DNA from: Asanoa sp. WMMD1127
GTDB taxonomy: Bacteria; Actinomycetota; Actinomycetes; Mycobacteriales; Micromonosporaceae
Reading direction: 5' to 3'
Assembly: GCF_029626225.1 (NCBI RefSeq)
Contig: NZ_JARUBP010000001.1
Coordinates: 6,944,001-7,008,000 of the forward strand
DNA length: 64,000 nt
The translations under genes and the position numbers were made by a program. The notes beneath the pieces were generated by a model. The model saw only the letters and a program-made list of their open reading frames with translations. It was not told the DNA's origin and did no database searches. Below are positions 37,023 through 47,452 of this stretch, in pieces. Numbering within the stretch: the first letter of the stretch is position 1; each line of letters opens with the position of its first letter.

Positions 37023-37376
37023 TCAGCTCATCCAGATCATGTTCGCGTCCATGGGGGTGTAGTGGCGGGCGCCCAGGCAGGAGACGACGGACGGGGAGGC
37101 GCGTTCGGCGCTCAGGACGGTGTTGATCATTCGGGCGGCCCGTTGGGTGGCGGTCGGGTTGATCCAGTCGATGGGTTCCAGCGGGATCAGCAGTTTGGCC
37201 AGCACCGACGCGCGGCCGCGGTCGCCGGCCGCTACGTGGTAGTTGCCGAAGACCGCTTCCTGGTTGAGGGCATTGACGACGTCGTAGGCCTTCTCGTCGA
37301 GCCGGAACTCCGTGGCCAGGCCGCAGGTCAGGCCCAGGAACGGGTCGGGGTGGGCGCCGAGCTTCGGGGCCAGCAC
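37023..37376 (-). CDS. Possible N-terminally truncated protein of unknown function
   Basis: From GTG 37376 the frame encodes 117 residues (VLAPKLGAHPDPFLGL... to MDANMIWMS). It reads as an ordinary protein with two cysteines (LTCGLATEF, VVSCLGARHY). The 14 codons upstream of the GTG (SVPAIVGSATVSV) also look like protein, but an in-frame TGA precedes them and no start codon is found there, so the 5' end may have been lost. I recognise no family. It sits between the toxin gene and the RyR/TrkA-N gene, in an accessory-looking patch. Confidence 0.45.
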   Translation of the reverse strand: MLAPKLGAHPDPFLGLTCGLATEFRLDEKAYDVVNALNQEAVFGNYHVAAGDRGRASVLAKLLIPLEPIDWINPTATQRAARMINTVLSAERASPSVVSCLGARHYTPMDANMIWMS

Positions 37377-37483
37377 CGAGACCGTCGCGCTGCCGACGAT
37401 GGCCGGGACTGATCACAATCCGCCATCCGGGCACAACGCACCGTCCCACCGAAGTGGACGATGAAGGACGCCGATGCCGCGGC

Positions 37484-37489
37484 TAGCAT
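37484..37489 (+). promoter_or_regulatory. -10 element of a leaderless promoter
   Basis: TAGCAT ends 6 bases before ATG 37496. It would drive the RyR/TrkA-N and SLOG genes. Confidence 0.5.
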
Positions 37490-37495
37490 GAACCG

Positions 37496-39217
37496 ATGGG
37501 GGGTCGCAGCGGTGGGTTGACCGAGCAGCGCCGGCCGCCCGTCGCGCCCGTGTTCTGGCTGACGTTCACCATCCTCGCGGTCATCTCGTTCGGGTGCGGG
37601 CTGATCGGCCTGGAGCAGTATCTCGGCCAGAACCCCGACCTCGGCTACAGCGACCACCCGCTGGACGTCCTCTACTACGCGCTGCAGCTGTTCGTGCTCG
37701 GCTCTCCCCCGCTCGACGCCGGCGGCCCGTTCCCACCGATCCTCGACTTCGCCCGGTTCGCCGCGCCCACCGTCACCGCGTACGCGCTGATCGAAGCCAG
37801 CCGCCTGCTCTTCGCCACCGAGATCAAGAAGCTGCGGGCCCGCACCGCCCGCGGACACGTGATCGTCGTCGGCGACACGCTGGTGGCCACCACGCTCGCC
37901 CGGCGGTTGCGGCTGGCCGGCGACCAGGTGGTGACCGTGCCCAGCCGGGTCGCCGAGACCGGGCCGTCGCCGCGGGTCGCCGGCGCCGCCCGCGACCCTG
38001 ACATCCTGCGCGCCGCCAGCGTCGGCCGGGCCCGCGCCGTCTACGCCTGCACCGACGACAGCGCCGCCAACACCGCGATCGCGCTGGCCGCCGCCCGACC
38101 ACGGCGCAACGGACCGACCCTCGCGGTGTACGCGCAGGTCGCCGACCCCGAGGTCTGCGCCGCGCTGCAGGCCCGCCTGCTCAGCGCCCCGAACCGGCAG
38201 GGCACCCGGCTCGACTTCTTCAACATCGAGGACCTCGCCGCCCGCCACCTCGTCTCGCGCGAGCCGCTCGCGCTGCCCGGCGCCCGCCCGCCGACCATCG
38301 CCATCCTCGGCGCGACGGCGTTCGGCCGGGCCGTGCTGGTGGAGCTCGCCCGCCACTGGCGGATCCGCGACCCGGGCGCGCCGCCGCTGCCGGTGGAGAT
38401 CGTCGACCCCGACGCCGGCACGGCCGTGACCCACCTGACCGACCGCTACCCGTTCCTGACCCGGGTCTGCAAAATCACGCCGCACGACTACGGCCTCGAC
38501 CGGCTGCTGGCCACGCCGTCCGACGGTCCGGTCCCCGACCGGGTGTTCATCTGCTACGACGACGAGCAGCAGGCGCTCAAGGCCGCACTGACCGCGGAAC
38601 AGGTGTGGCCGGGCGAGCCGGGGTCGGTCGTGGTCCGGCTCGACCGGCTGGCCAGCCTCCGCGAGGCGTTCGACGGCGGCGACCGGGTGCTCGACGAGCT
38701 GTCCGGCACGCTGCGGCTGTTCGGCGTCGTACACGCGGCCTGCGATCCGGTCCTGATCGGCGACGACCTGGTGGAGCGGCTGGCCCGGGTGATCCACGAG
38801 CGCTACGTGCTGGACATGACCGGTCGCGGGGAGAGCGGCCCGGCCCTCGTGCCCTGGGACGAGCTGCCCGACCGGCTGCGGCTGACCAACCGGGCGCAGG
38901 CGGAGGACATCGGCCGCAAGTTGCGGGCGATCGGGTGCACGCTGTCGCCGCGGGTCGGCCCCGGACGCGAGCACCAGCTCACCGATGACGAGGTCGCGCG
39001 GCTGGCGGTGCTGGAGCACGACCGCTGGCGGAAGGACCGGGCGGCGCAGGGCTGGCGCTACGCGGCCGACCGCGACGACGAGCACAAGCTGCACCCCGCG
39101 ATGGCGGGTTGGGCGGCGTTACGCGACGAGATGCGTACCCGCAATCTCGATGAAATCCGGCAGTTGCCGGCTATTCTCGCGGATGCCGGCTTCCGAATCG
39201 TCCGGCTGCGCACATAG
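37496..39217 (+). CDS. Two-helix channel-like protein with TrkA-N and RyR domains
   Basis: This 573-aa protein has a hydrophobic helix (residues 19-42), a second hydrophobic stretch with a possible re-entrant loop (DVLYYALQLFVLGSPPLD, 57-74) and a third (RFAAPTVTAYALIEASRLLF, 87-106), so the N-terminus resembles a minimal ion-channel pore module. Two Rossmann (TrkA-N/RCK-like) domains follow: HVIVVGDTLVATTLARRL at about 121 and IAILGATAFGRAVLVEL at about 270. The C-terminal 70 residues form a bacterial RyR domain: LEHDRWRKDRAAQGW (506-520), DDEHKLHPAMAGW and RQLPAILADAGF. The first Rossmann loop lacks the usual Gly pattern. It is followed 11 bases later by a SLOG-domain gene. A ligand-gated channel is an attractive but unproven idea. 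Confidence 0.85.
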   Translation: MGGRSGGLTEQRRPPVAPVFWLTFTILAVISFGCGLIGLEQYLGQNPDLGYSDHPLDVLYYALQLFVLGSPPLDAGGPFPPILDFARFAAPTVTAYALIEASRLLFATEIKKLRARTARGHVIVVGDTLVATTLARRLRLAGDQVVTVPSRVAETGPSPRVAGAARDPDILRAASVGRARAVYACTDDSAANTAIALAAARPRRNGPTLAVYAQVADPEVCAALQARLLSAPNRQGTRLDFFNIEDLAARHLVSREPLALPGARPPTIAILGATAFGRAVLVELARHWRIRDPGAPPLPVEIVDPDAGTAVTHLTDRYPFLTRVCKITPHDYGLDRLLATPSDGPVPDRVFICYDDEQQALKAALTAEQVWPGEPGSVVVRLDRLASLREAFDGGDRVLDELSGTLRLFGVVHAACDPVLIGDDLVERLARVIHERYVLDMTGRGESGPALVPWDELPDRLRLTNRAQAEDIGRKLRAIGCTLSPRVGPGREHQLTDDEVARLAVLEHDRWRKDRAAQGWRYAADRDDEHKLHPAMAGWAALRDEMRTRNLDEIRQLPAILADAGFRIVRLRT

Positions 39218-39228
39218 GAGCGTCTGGC

Positions 39229-39702
39229 ATGCCGCGGATCGGTGTCACGGGGCACGTGCGACTCGCCGAGGGCACTGCCGAGCTGGTCTACGCCGAGCTG
39301 ACCGCGACCCTGACCGCCCGCCGCGACGGTCCCCTCCAGGGCGTCACCTGTCTCGCCGACGGCGCCGACCAGCTGTTCGCCCGCGCGGTCGCGGCGCTCG
39401 GCGGCACGTTCGAGGTGGTGCTGCCGGCGGCCGACTACCGCTCCGTGGTCGCCGACCGCAAGGCCTTCGACGACCTGCTCGGCAAGGCGACGAAGGTCGA
39501 CTACCTGCCGTACGCCGAGTCCGGTCCCGAAGCGTACTTCGCCGCCAGCGAGGAGCTGCTCCGGCGCGTCGACGCCCTGGTCGCGGTCTGGGACGGCGCA
39601 CCGTCCGACGTGGTCAGCAGCACCGCCAACGTGGTGCGGGCGGCCCGGGCCCGGAGTCTGCCGGTGACGGTGATCTGGCCAGCCGGCGCACAACGGGCCT
39701 GA
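39229..39702 (+). CDS. Stand-alone SLOG-domain protein
   Basis: This 157-aa protein has the SLOG (DprA/LOG-like Rossmann) pattern: GVTGHV at residues 5-10, CLADGADQLFARAVAAL (a Gly/Ala-rich nucleotide loop), DYLPYAESGPEAYFAASEELL and DALVAVWDGAPSD, then PVTVIW. SLOG domains bind or process nucleotide-derived ligands and are commonly found in signalling and conflict systems. ATG 39229 has TAGGAG upstream. It starts 11 bases after the RyR/TrkA-N gene, so both share a transcript and may form a ligand-maker/receptor or two-part sensor. Confidence 0.82.
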   Translation: MPRIGVTGHVRLAEGTAELVYAELTATLTARRDGPLQGVTCLADGADQLFARAVAALGGTFEVVLPAADYRSVVADRKAFDDLLGKATKVDYLPYAESGPEAYFAASEELLRRVDALVAVWDGAPSDVVSSTANVVRAARARSLPVTVIWPAGAQRA

Positions 39703-39762
39703 TATCTGTCCGGTCGGCGACACGTTTGCCCTACGTTCATCGATCCCGGTTCACCATGCGCC

Positions 39763-40341
39763 ATGAACCTCAGTCCAGTGGTCATCGCGAGCATCGTGCT
39801 CGCCGTCGTCGTAGTGCTGGTGCTGTTCTGGACGATCCGCACCTACAACGTGCTCGTCCGCCAGCGCAACCAGGTCAGGGCGTCGTGGGCCCAGATCGAC
39901 GTGCAGCTCAAGCGCCGCCACGACCTCGTTCCCAACCTGGTCGAAACCGTCAAGGGGTACGCGGGCCACGAGCGCGCCACGCTCGACGCCGTGGTCGCCG
40001 CCCGGGCCGGTGCCATGGCCGCCGGCTTCGACCCGTCGGTCGACAAGCGGGCCGCCGCCGAGAACATGCTGACCCAGACGCTGGGCCGGCTGTTCGCGCT
40101 CGCCGAGGCGTACCCGGATTTGAAGGCCAACCAGAACTTCCTCGCCCTGCAGAACGAGCTCGCCAACACCGAGGACAAGATCGCGTACGCCCGGCAGTTC
40201 TACAACACGGCCGTGCAGACGCTGGACAACACGGCGCACTCGTTCCCCAGCCTGTTCGTGGCCGCGGCCAGCGGGATCAAGCCGCCGGGCTACTTCCAGG
40301 CGTCGGGCGCCGAGCAGGCCGCGGTCCAGGTCCGGTTCTGA
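39763..40341 (+). CDS. lemA: LemA family membrane protein
   Basis: This 192-aa LemA protein has one N-terminal transmembrane helix (residues 6-25) and a long helical bundle with the family pattern LVRQRNQVRASWAQIDVQLKRRHDLVPNLVETVKGYA. The core continues LFALAEAYPDLKANQNFLALQNELANTEDKIAYARQFYN and ends PPGYFQ. LemA proteins commonly occur with DUF2207/YciQ-like membrane proteins, as here with the next gene 14 bases downstream. Their role is unknown; links to envelope stress and metalloproteases are reported in other bacteria. Confidence 0.95.
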   Translation: MNLSPVVIASIVLAVVVVLVLFWTIRTYNVLVRQRNQVRASWAQIDVQLKRRHDLVPNLVETVKGYAGHERATLDAVVAARAGAMAAGFDPSVDKRAAAENMLTQTLGRLFALAEAYPDLKANQNFLALQNELANTEDKIAYARQFYNTAVQTLDNTAHSFPSLFVAAASGIKPPGYFQASGAEQAAVQVRF

Positions 40342-40355
40342 CCTCACTGACGTCG

Positions 40356-42242
40356 ATGTCGCTCACCATCTCGATCGTCGTCGCCGCGCTGGCGACGGCG
40401 GCCTGGGCCGGGCTCTACGGCCTGGTCCTGCTGGTCACCCGGTCGATGCTGCCGGCCGCGGCGCCGGCCACCATGGACCTCGGCCCGGAGCCGCCCGCGG
40501 TGGTCAACCTGCTCGCCAACCGCTGGACCCGCGTCGACGAGGACGCGGCCGAGGCGACGCTGCTGGACCTGGCCGGCCGCCGCTTCTACGAGATCCGGCA
40601 GCCCGGCAACGACCCGGTGCACAGCACGATCCACCTGCCGGCGCAGCCGCCGCCGGACGCGTCGCTGCTGCCGTTCGAGCAGCGGATGCTCTCCCGGATC
40701 CGGGCCGCGGCGGTCGGCGGCGTGGTCCCGCTGACCGCGCTGACCTTCCGCGACGCGGGCCAGGCGCGCGGCTGGCAACGGCGGTTCCGCGCCGAGGTGG
40801 TCGCACACGCCCGGCGCCTGGGCCTGTCGCGGCGGCGGGTGAGCAAGGCCCAGGTGACGATGCTGACGGTCGCGGCCCTCGCGCCGGCGCTGACGATCGC
40901 GTTCGCCCTGGCCCGCCAGATCGAGCGCAACGCCGCGCCGGAGGACAAGGGCGGCGGGTACGCGGCCATGGTCATCGCGGTCATCTTCCTCATGACGACG
41001 TTCGGCCTCGTCGCGGGGCGCTACTACGGCGAGCGTTCCACCCCCGAGGGCCGGGCGGCCGCCGCCCGCTGGCTCGGCGTACGCGACTGGCTCGACGGCC
41101 ACGACGCGTTCGGCGACCTGCCACCGGCCGCGGTGATGGTCTGGGACCGCTACCTCGGCTACGGGGCGGCCGTGCACGTGGCCCACGCCGCCACCGCCGC
41201 GCTCGACCTGGGAATGGGCTCGAGGTACCTCGTCTGGTCGTCGTACGGCGGCCACTGGCGCCGGGTCCGCGTCCGGTATCCGCGCGTGCTGATCCGCTAC
41301 GGACAGGAGACCGGAAGCCTGGTCAAGGGCGGTCTCATCCGGCTCGGTCTTGGCTTCGCGCTGGCCTTCGTCAGCCGCACGCTGCCCGACGTCATGCCGG
41401 CGCGGATCGGCTCGTTCGACAGCGGCTTCGCAGGTGACGACATCTCCCCCGTCACCTCGCCGACGCGCCTGGTCGCCGGGCTGCTGGCGGTCGCGCTGAT
41501 CGCGTGGGGTCTCTACCGACTCGTCCGGACGATCGTCGACCACCACACCCCTGTGGAGATCGTCGGTGAGGTGCTGTGGATCGAGGTGTGGCGCTCGGCG
41601 TCCGAGGGCGAGGACAGCCCGTCGATCCCCTACCTGCACTACATCGCGGTCGACGACGGCACCACCGACCGCACGGTCGCCTGGGGTCTGCCGTCCGACT
41701 GGGCCAGGCGGTCCTCGCCGGGCGACGTGGTGCGCCTGCGGGCCCGCCGCTGGAGCCGGCGCGTGGTCGACCTGACGGTCCTGCGCGAAGGCGGCGGCCG
41801 CGACCTGCACCGCGGCTTCGACACGACCGACAACACCGACAACCTCGTCATGGAGGCGATGGGCGAGCGGAAGAAGACGCTCCCGGTAGCGATCCGCAAC
41901 CAGTCCGCGACCGCGGTGCTGGCGCCGGAGGACGTCGGGCGCGCGGTCGGCGCGGCGGTCAAGGTCAGGGAGATAGGCCCGATCAACGGCCTGTACGAAA
42001 CGATGGACGGCAAGCCGGTCGTCATGATCCAGATGCAACGTGGCGCCATGGCCAACCTGTGGTGGGCGGCCGCCAAACGCGGCACCCCGGTGCCGGGAAT
42101 CGGCGACGAGGCTTACCTGAGCGAAAACGGCGGCGCGATCCGCAAGGACGACGCGGTCGTCATGCTGGTCCTCCACCGAGGCGGCCGCGCCGCGGCACCC
42201 CACCTCCCCTGGCTCCTGGGCCAGATCGCCACCCGCCTGTAG
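40356..42242 (+). CDS. DUF2207-like membrane protein
   Basis: This 628-aa protein has an N-terminal membrane helix (residues 3-27) and a pair of helices around 168-215, followed by more hydrophobic spans at about 330-350 and 370-390. The middle segment (WDRYLGYGAAVHVAHAATAAL) is a conserved part of DUF2207 membrane proteins. The C-terminal 150 residues are soluble and have repeated DDGTTDRTVAWGLPSDW-type strands. The usual signal peptide and first beta domain of full YciQ proteins are missing, so this is a short form. Downstream of lemA and probably translated with it; ends before a hairpin. Confidence 0.85.
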   Translation: MSLTISIVVAALATAAWAGLYGLVLLVTRSMLPAAAPATMDLGPEPPAVVNLLANRWTRVDEDAAEATLLDLAGRRFYEIRQPGNDPVHSTIHLPAQPPPDASLLPFEQRMLSRIRAAAVGGVVPLTALTFRDAGQARGWQRRFRAEVVAHARRLGLSRRRVSKAQVTMLTVAALAPALTIAFALARQIERNAAPEDKGGGYAAMVIAVIFLMTTFGLVAGRYYGERSTPEGRAAAARWLGVRDWLDGHDAFGDLPPAAVMVWDRYLGYGAAVHVAHAATAALDLGMGSRYLVWSSYGGHWRRVRVRYPRVLIRYGQETGSLVKGGLIRLGLGFALAFVSRTLPDVMPARIGSFDSGFAGDDISPVTSPTRLVAGLLAVALIAWGLYRLVRTIVDHHTPVEIVGEVLWIEVWRSASEGEDSPSIPYLHYIAVDDGTTDRTVAWGLPSDWARRSSPGDVVRLRARRWSRRVVDLTVLREGGGRDLHRGFDTTDNTDNLVMEAMGERKKTLPVAIRNQSATAVLAPEDVGRAVGAAVKVREIGPINGLYETMDGKPVVMIQMQRGAMANLWWAAAKRGTPVPGIGDEAYLSENGGAIRKDDAVVMLVLHRGGRAAAPHLPWLLGQIATRL

Positions 42243-42255
42243 GCCGAGCGACGAA

Positions 42256-42277
42256 GTCGCCGGGCACCTCCGGCGAC
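42256..42277 (+). terminator. Terminator of the lemA-DUF2207 unit
   Basis: A perfect 8-bp inverted repeat (GTCGCCGG and CCGGCGAC) with a 6-base loop starts 14 bases after the DUF2207 stop. Confidence 0.6.
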
Positions 42278-42605
42278 TGACCTCATCGCGTTCGGCCCGT
42301 CCTGTGTCGACTGCCCCCGAACCGCGCTCCCTATCCCAGACCGCTCAATCCCAGACCGCCGCCCCACCACGGAGCGCACCCCACCCCGCCCGCCGCCGAT
42401 CACAACGACCGCCGCCGATCGCTTCCTGCGGCCGCGGCCGCGGCGACGCGGAGTAATGGCACCCGCCGCAGCAAAGCTCCGGCAACAGCCGACCGCGCCA
42501 CCGGCCCCGGTCGAGGCCGGCGGGTTGGAAGCGCCGCCTGCCCTAATCCGGGCGCCTCCGCCGCGTGTCGCTTCGGGCGTGTCGCGCCAGGGCGAGGGGT
42601 GTCGC

Positions 42606-42659
42606 CGCGGGCGTACATGTCAGAGCATGTGGCTACATGCTTTGGCATGTGCGCCCGCG
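42606..42659. terminator. 25-bp hairpin near the end of the pullulanase gene
   Basis: Positions 42606-42630 pair with 42635-42659 across a 4-base GGCT loop. In plus-strand RNA all 25 positions pair, three of them as G-U; in minus-strand RNA those three become A-C mismatches. It ends 40 bases from the pullulanase stop. No T-run follows on either strand. It may be a bidirectional terminator or a structured RNA element. Confidence 0.6.
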
Positions 42660-42698
42660 CGCACACCCACCCGCCGGGCCGGTCACAGAGGGTCGCTG

Positions 42699-45317
<2,619 letters not shown>

Positions 45318-45344
45318 CCGAAGATCCTCTCACCCGCGCTCAGG

Positions 45345-45734
45345 TCAGGCGGCGTGGATCACCGTGCAGATCGCCGGGCCCTCCGGGGTGGTCCGGACCA
45401 GGTAGACGTAGCGCTCCCCCGGCACCGACCGCCCCTGGCTGTCGAGGAACTCCCACTCGACGGTCACGAGCGCCAGGGCCGAGCTGATCTTCTGTACGTC
45501 GCCGATGCCGGCATGCGCGGCGATCAGCTCCCGATCCTGGTAGTCGGGCGCGGCCCCGATGAACGAGAGCGCGACGGAGGCGGGCGAGGAGAAGGTGAAC
45601 GTGTACGCGTCGGCGACGACGCTGCCGGGAAGCGCGTAACAGCCCGCGATGGCCGCCACGTCGCCCGCCGTGAGGGCGGACCCGTACCGGTCGAAGAAGT
45701 CGGACAGGACGTCAAGGTCGGTCTTGGCGTTCAC
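45345..45734 (-). CDS. Small SnoaL-like/NTF2-fold protein
   Basis: This 129-aa protein has the NTF2-like pattern: helix LDVLSDFFDRYGSALTAGDVAAIAGCYALPGSVV, then VALSFIG and YQDRELIAAHAGIGDV, then strands LALVTVEWEFLDSQGR and ERYVYLVRTTPEGPAICTVIHA. It is probably a soluble, dimeric binding or enzyme domain with no assignable substrate. The start is a GTG at 45734 without a clear ribosome site. It lies 27 bases upstream of the pullulanase gene on the same strand and may be co-transcribed with it. Confidence 0.8.
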   Translation of the reverse strand: MNAKTDLDVLSDFFDRYGSALTAGDVAAIAGCYALPGSVVADAYTFTFSSPASVALSFIGAAPDYQDRELIAAHAGIGDVQKISSALALVTVEWEFLDSQGRSVPGERYVYLVRTTPEGPAICTVIHAA

Positions 45735-45796
45735 GGGGTCTTAAGTTGCCGTTGGGGACCCGGCGCAAACGCTTAACGGCTGGCAGAGTGGGAAGC

Positions 45797-47023
45797 ATGA
45801 CGACGGCTGTCGACCTCCGGGCGCCGCTTGCCCGCTATGCGTCCCTGCTGCACGCGGGGGCCGGCGCCGGCCATCACGTGGCGTCGCCGCTGGGTGCGTG
45901 GCTGTTGGCGGCGCTGTGCGCGCCGGCCGCCGCGGGCGGACCGCACGCGGCGTCACTGTCGCAGGCCTTGGGGGTCGACCTCGACAGTGCCCGCTCCGTG
46001 GCGTCGTCCCTGCTGTCGGACCCGCACCCCGCCGTGCTCTCAGCGGCGGCGTTCTGGCTCGCGTCCTCGCCGACCCCGGCCGTCGAGGCGTGGATGGCGG
46101 CCCTGCCACCGTCGATCGAAACGGGACCGCTGCCGTCGCAGGCGTCGGCGGACGCGTGGGCCGACGAGCACACGTCGGGTCTGATCAAGAAGTTCCCGCT
46201 GACGCTGTCCCCGGATGTGCTGCTGCTGCTGGCGACGGCGCTGGCGACGAAGGTGTCGTGGGTGGTGCCGTTCGACCTGGCGCCGGCGTCCCGGTTGGGT
46301 GCTTCCTCTTCGTGGGCCGGGTCGGTGTTGCAGGTGCTGGAGATGCCGGCGCAGGGTCATGACGCCTTCATCGCCCGGGTGCCTTCGGTGGGTGATGTCG
46401 CCGTCCACACTGGCTACGCGGTCGAGGGGTTGCGGGTGACGTCGGTGATCGGGCCTCCGTCGGCGGCGGCGCTGGACGTGATGGGCGCGGCCTACGAACT
46501 GGCGGTGGCCTCGGCGACACGGGGGGCGATTGATCGGCGGTCGCTGTTCGACCTGCCGGTGGGTGAGGGTCCGGCGTGGACGATCACCGAGGAGTCGGCG
46601 CAGGTGACGGCGCCGGGAGGTCGGGAGGAGGTGCACCGGGCGGTGTTGCCGGCCTGGTCGGCGGCGAGCAAGCACGACCTTGACCGGCCGGAGCTCGGGC
46701 TGCCGGCCGCGGCGGCGGCCGCGAAGGACGCGCTGTCGGCGCCGGACGCGCGCCATGACGCGGTGCAGTCGGCGATGGCCCGCTATTCACGGGTGGGCTT
46801 CGAGGCAGCGGCCGTTTCGGCGATGGCGGTGGCGGTCGGGTTCCCGATCCCGCAGGATGGGCTGCGCCGGACGGCAGAGATCCGCTTCGGCCACCCGTAT
46901 GCGGTGGTAGCGGTAGCGGACCGCCCCTGGGAAGACGGCTGGCAACCCAACACCTCCGAAGGCGCCGCCTGGCTGGGCCTGCCGGTGTTCTCCGCCTGGG
47001 TAGCGGAACCGTCGTCAATCTGA
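45797..47023 (+). CDS. Distant serpin-like protein
   Basis: This 408-aa cytoplasmic protein has several serpin features in the correct order: VASPLGAWLLAALCAPAA near residue 28 (helix B-like), LLLLATALATKVSWVVPFDL at 141-161 (the serpin strand with Lys/Trp/Pro-Phe), a hinge-like GFEAAAVSAMAVAVG at 334-348, and FGHPYAVVAVADRP at 364-377. The loop between hinge and FGHPY is short, with IPQDGLRR as a possible reactive centre. There is no signal peptide. Inhibitory function is doubtful because several strands are diverged, but the hinge is Ala-rich as in inhibitors. Confidence 0.7.
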   Translation: MTTAVDLRAPLARYASLLHAGAGAGHHVASPLGAWLLAALCAPAAAGGPHAASLSQALGVDLDSARSVASSLLSDPHPAVLSAAAFWLASSPTPAVEAWMAALPPSIETGPLPSQASADAWADEHTSGLIKKFPLTLSPDVLLLLATALATKVSWVVPFDLAPASRLGASSSWAGSVLQVLEMPAQGHDAFIARVPSVGDVAVHTGYAVEGLRVTSVIGPPSAAALDVMGAAYELAVASATRGAIDRRSLFDLPVGEGPAWTITEESAQVTAPGGREEVHRAVLPAWSAASKHDLDRPELGLPAAAAAAKDALSAPDARHDAVQSAMARYSRVGFEAAAVSAMAVAVGFPIPQDGLRRTAEIRFGHPYAVVAVADRPWEDGWQPNTSEGAAWLGLPVFSAWVAEPSSI

Positions 47024-47170
47024 TTGCCGGTCGGCCACCGAAGGTGCACAGTGGCGCGCACGTTGACGCCTCCTGTATCTGGGCACACTCGAGGTGATCA
47101 CGGACGCGTTGACCACAGGCGACTTCGGAGGTGCCGGAGACGGCGGGACAACGCCGGGCAGGCGGTCTCG

Positions 47171-47452
47171 GTGTATGACCTTTGGAGAGTTCAACCGACG
47201 TTGTGGCGCGTGCTGGCGAGCCAATACCTGCTGTACGACGCGTTCCTGGCGGTGCATCGTCGCGGATGGACGCACGCCGATCGGCTCGCGGACCTGCTGC
47301 TGCCGCCGACTGCGGACCAGATCGCCCTGCTCGATTGGCGCACGAACGCCCCGGAGGCTTCCGAGGAGGCGATCCGAACCGCTGTGACGGCGGCGCACGA
47401 ACACCTGCTCGGCAAGGTGGCAGAGCTGGACGGTCGGCTTGGTTCGAACTAG
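47171..47452 (+). CDS. Small hypothetical protein, possibly a damaged gene
   Basis: From GTG 47171 the frame encodes 93 residues (VYDLWRVQPTLWRVLASQYLLYDAFLAVHRRGWTH... to LGSN) that look like a helical protein. An adjacent frame just upstream (GTG 47094: VITDALTTGDFGGAGDGGTTP) also reads like a protein N-terminus, so a single frameshift near 47160 may have split one gene. Its TAG stop interlocks with the convergent hydrolase remnant by CTAG. No family recognised. Confidence 0.45.
   Translation: MYDLWRVQPTLWRVLASQYLLYDAFLAVHRRGWTHADRLADLLLPPTADQIALLDWRTNAPEASEEAIRTAVTAAHEHLLGKVAELDGRLGSN

Larger units (their letters stand above)
42243..42698. other. 456-bp intergenic region between convergent genes
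   Basis: No protein-like frame is present. It contains an 8-bp inverted repeat at 42256-42277, two 12-base direct copies of ATCCCAGACCGC (around 42343 and 42359), a GC-rich CCG/CGG stretch and the large hairpin at 42606-42659. Short frames here lack ribosome sites and protein-like composition. Confidence 0.6.

Noticed and set aside
36990-37024. GACCGG/CCGGTC inverted repeat after the toxin gene as a terminator
   Set aside because: Arms are only six bases with a 23-base loop and the right arm enters the neighbouring gene; too weak to call.
38985-40355. Long upstream extension of the DUF2207 frame
   Set aside because: The extension overlaps the RyR, SLOG and lemA genes in another frame; the real start is ATG 40356 after lemA.
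42343-42372. Two direct copies of ATCCCAGACCGC as possible attachment or regulatory sites
   Set aside because: Only two short copies, with no integrase, no flanking symmetry and no gene start nearby.
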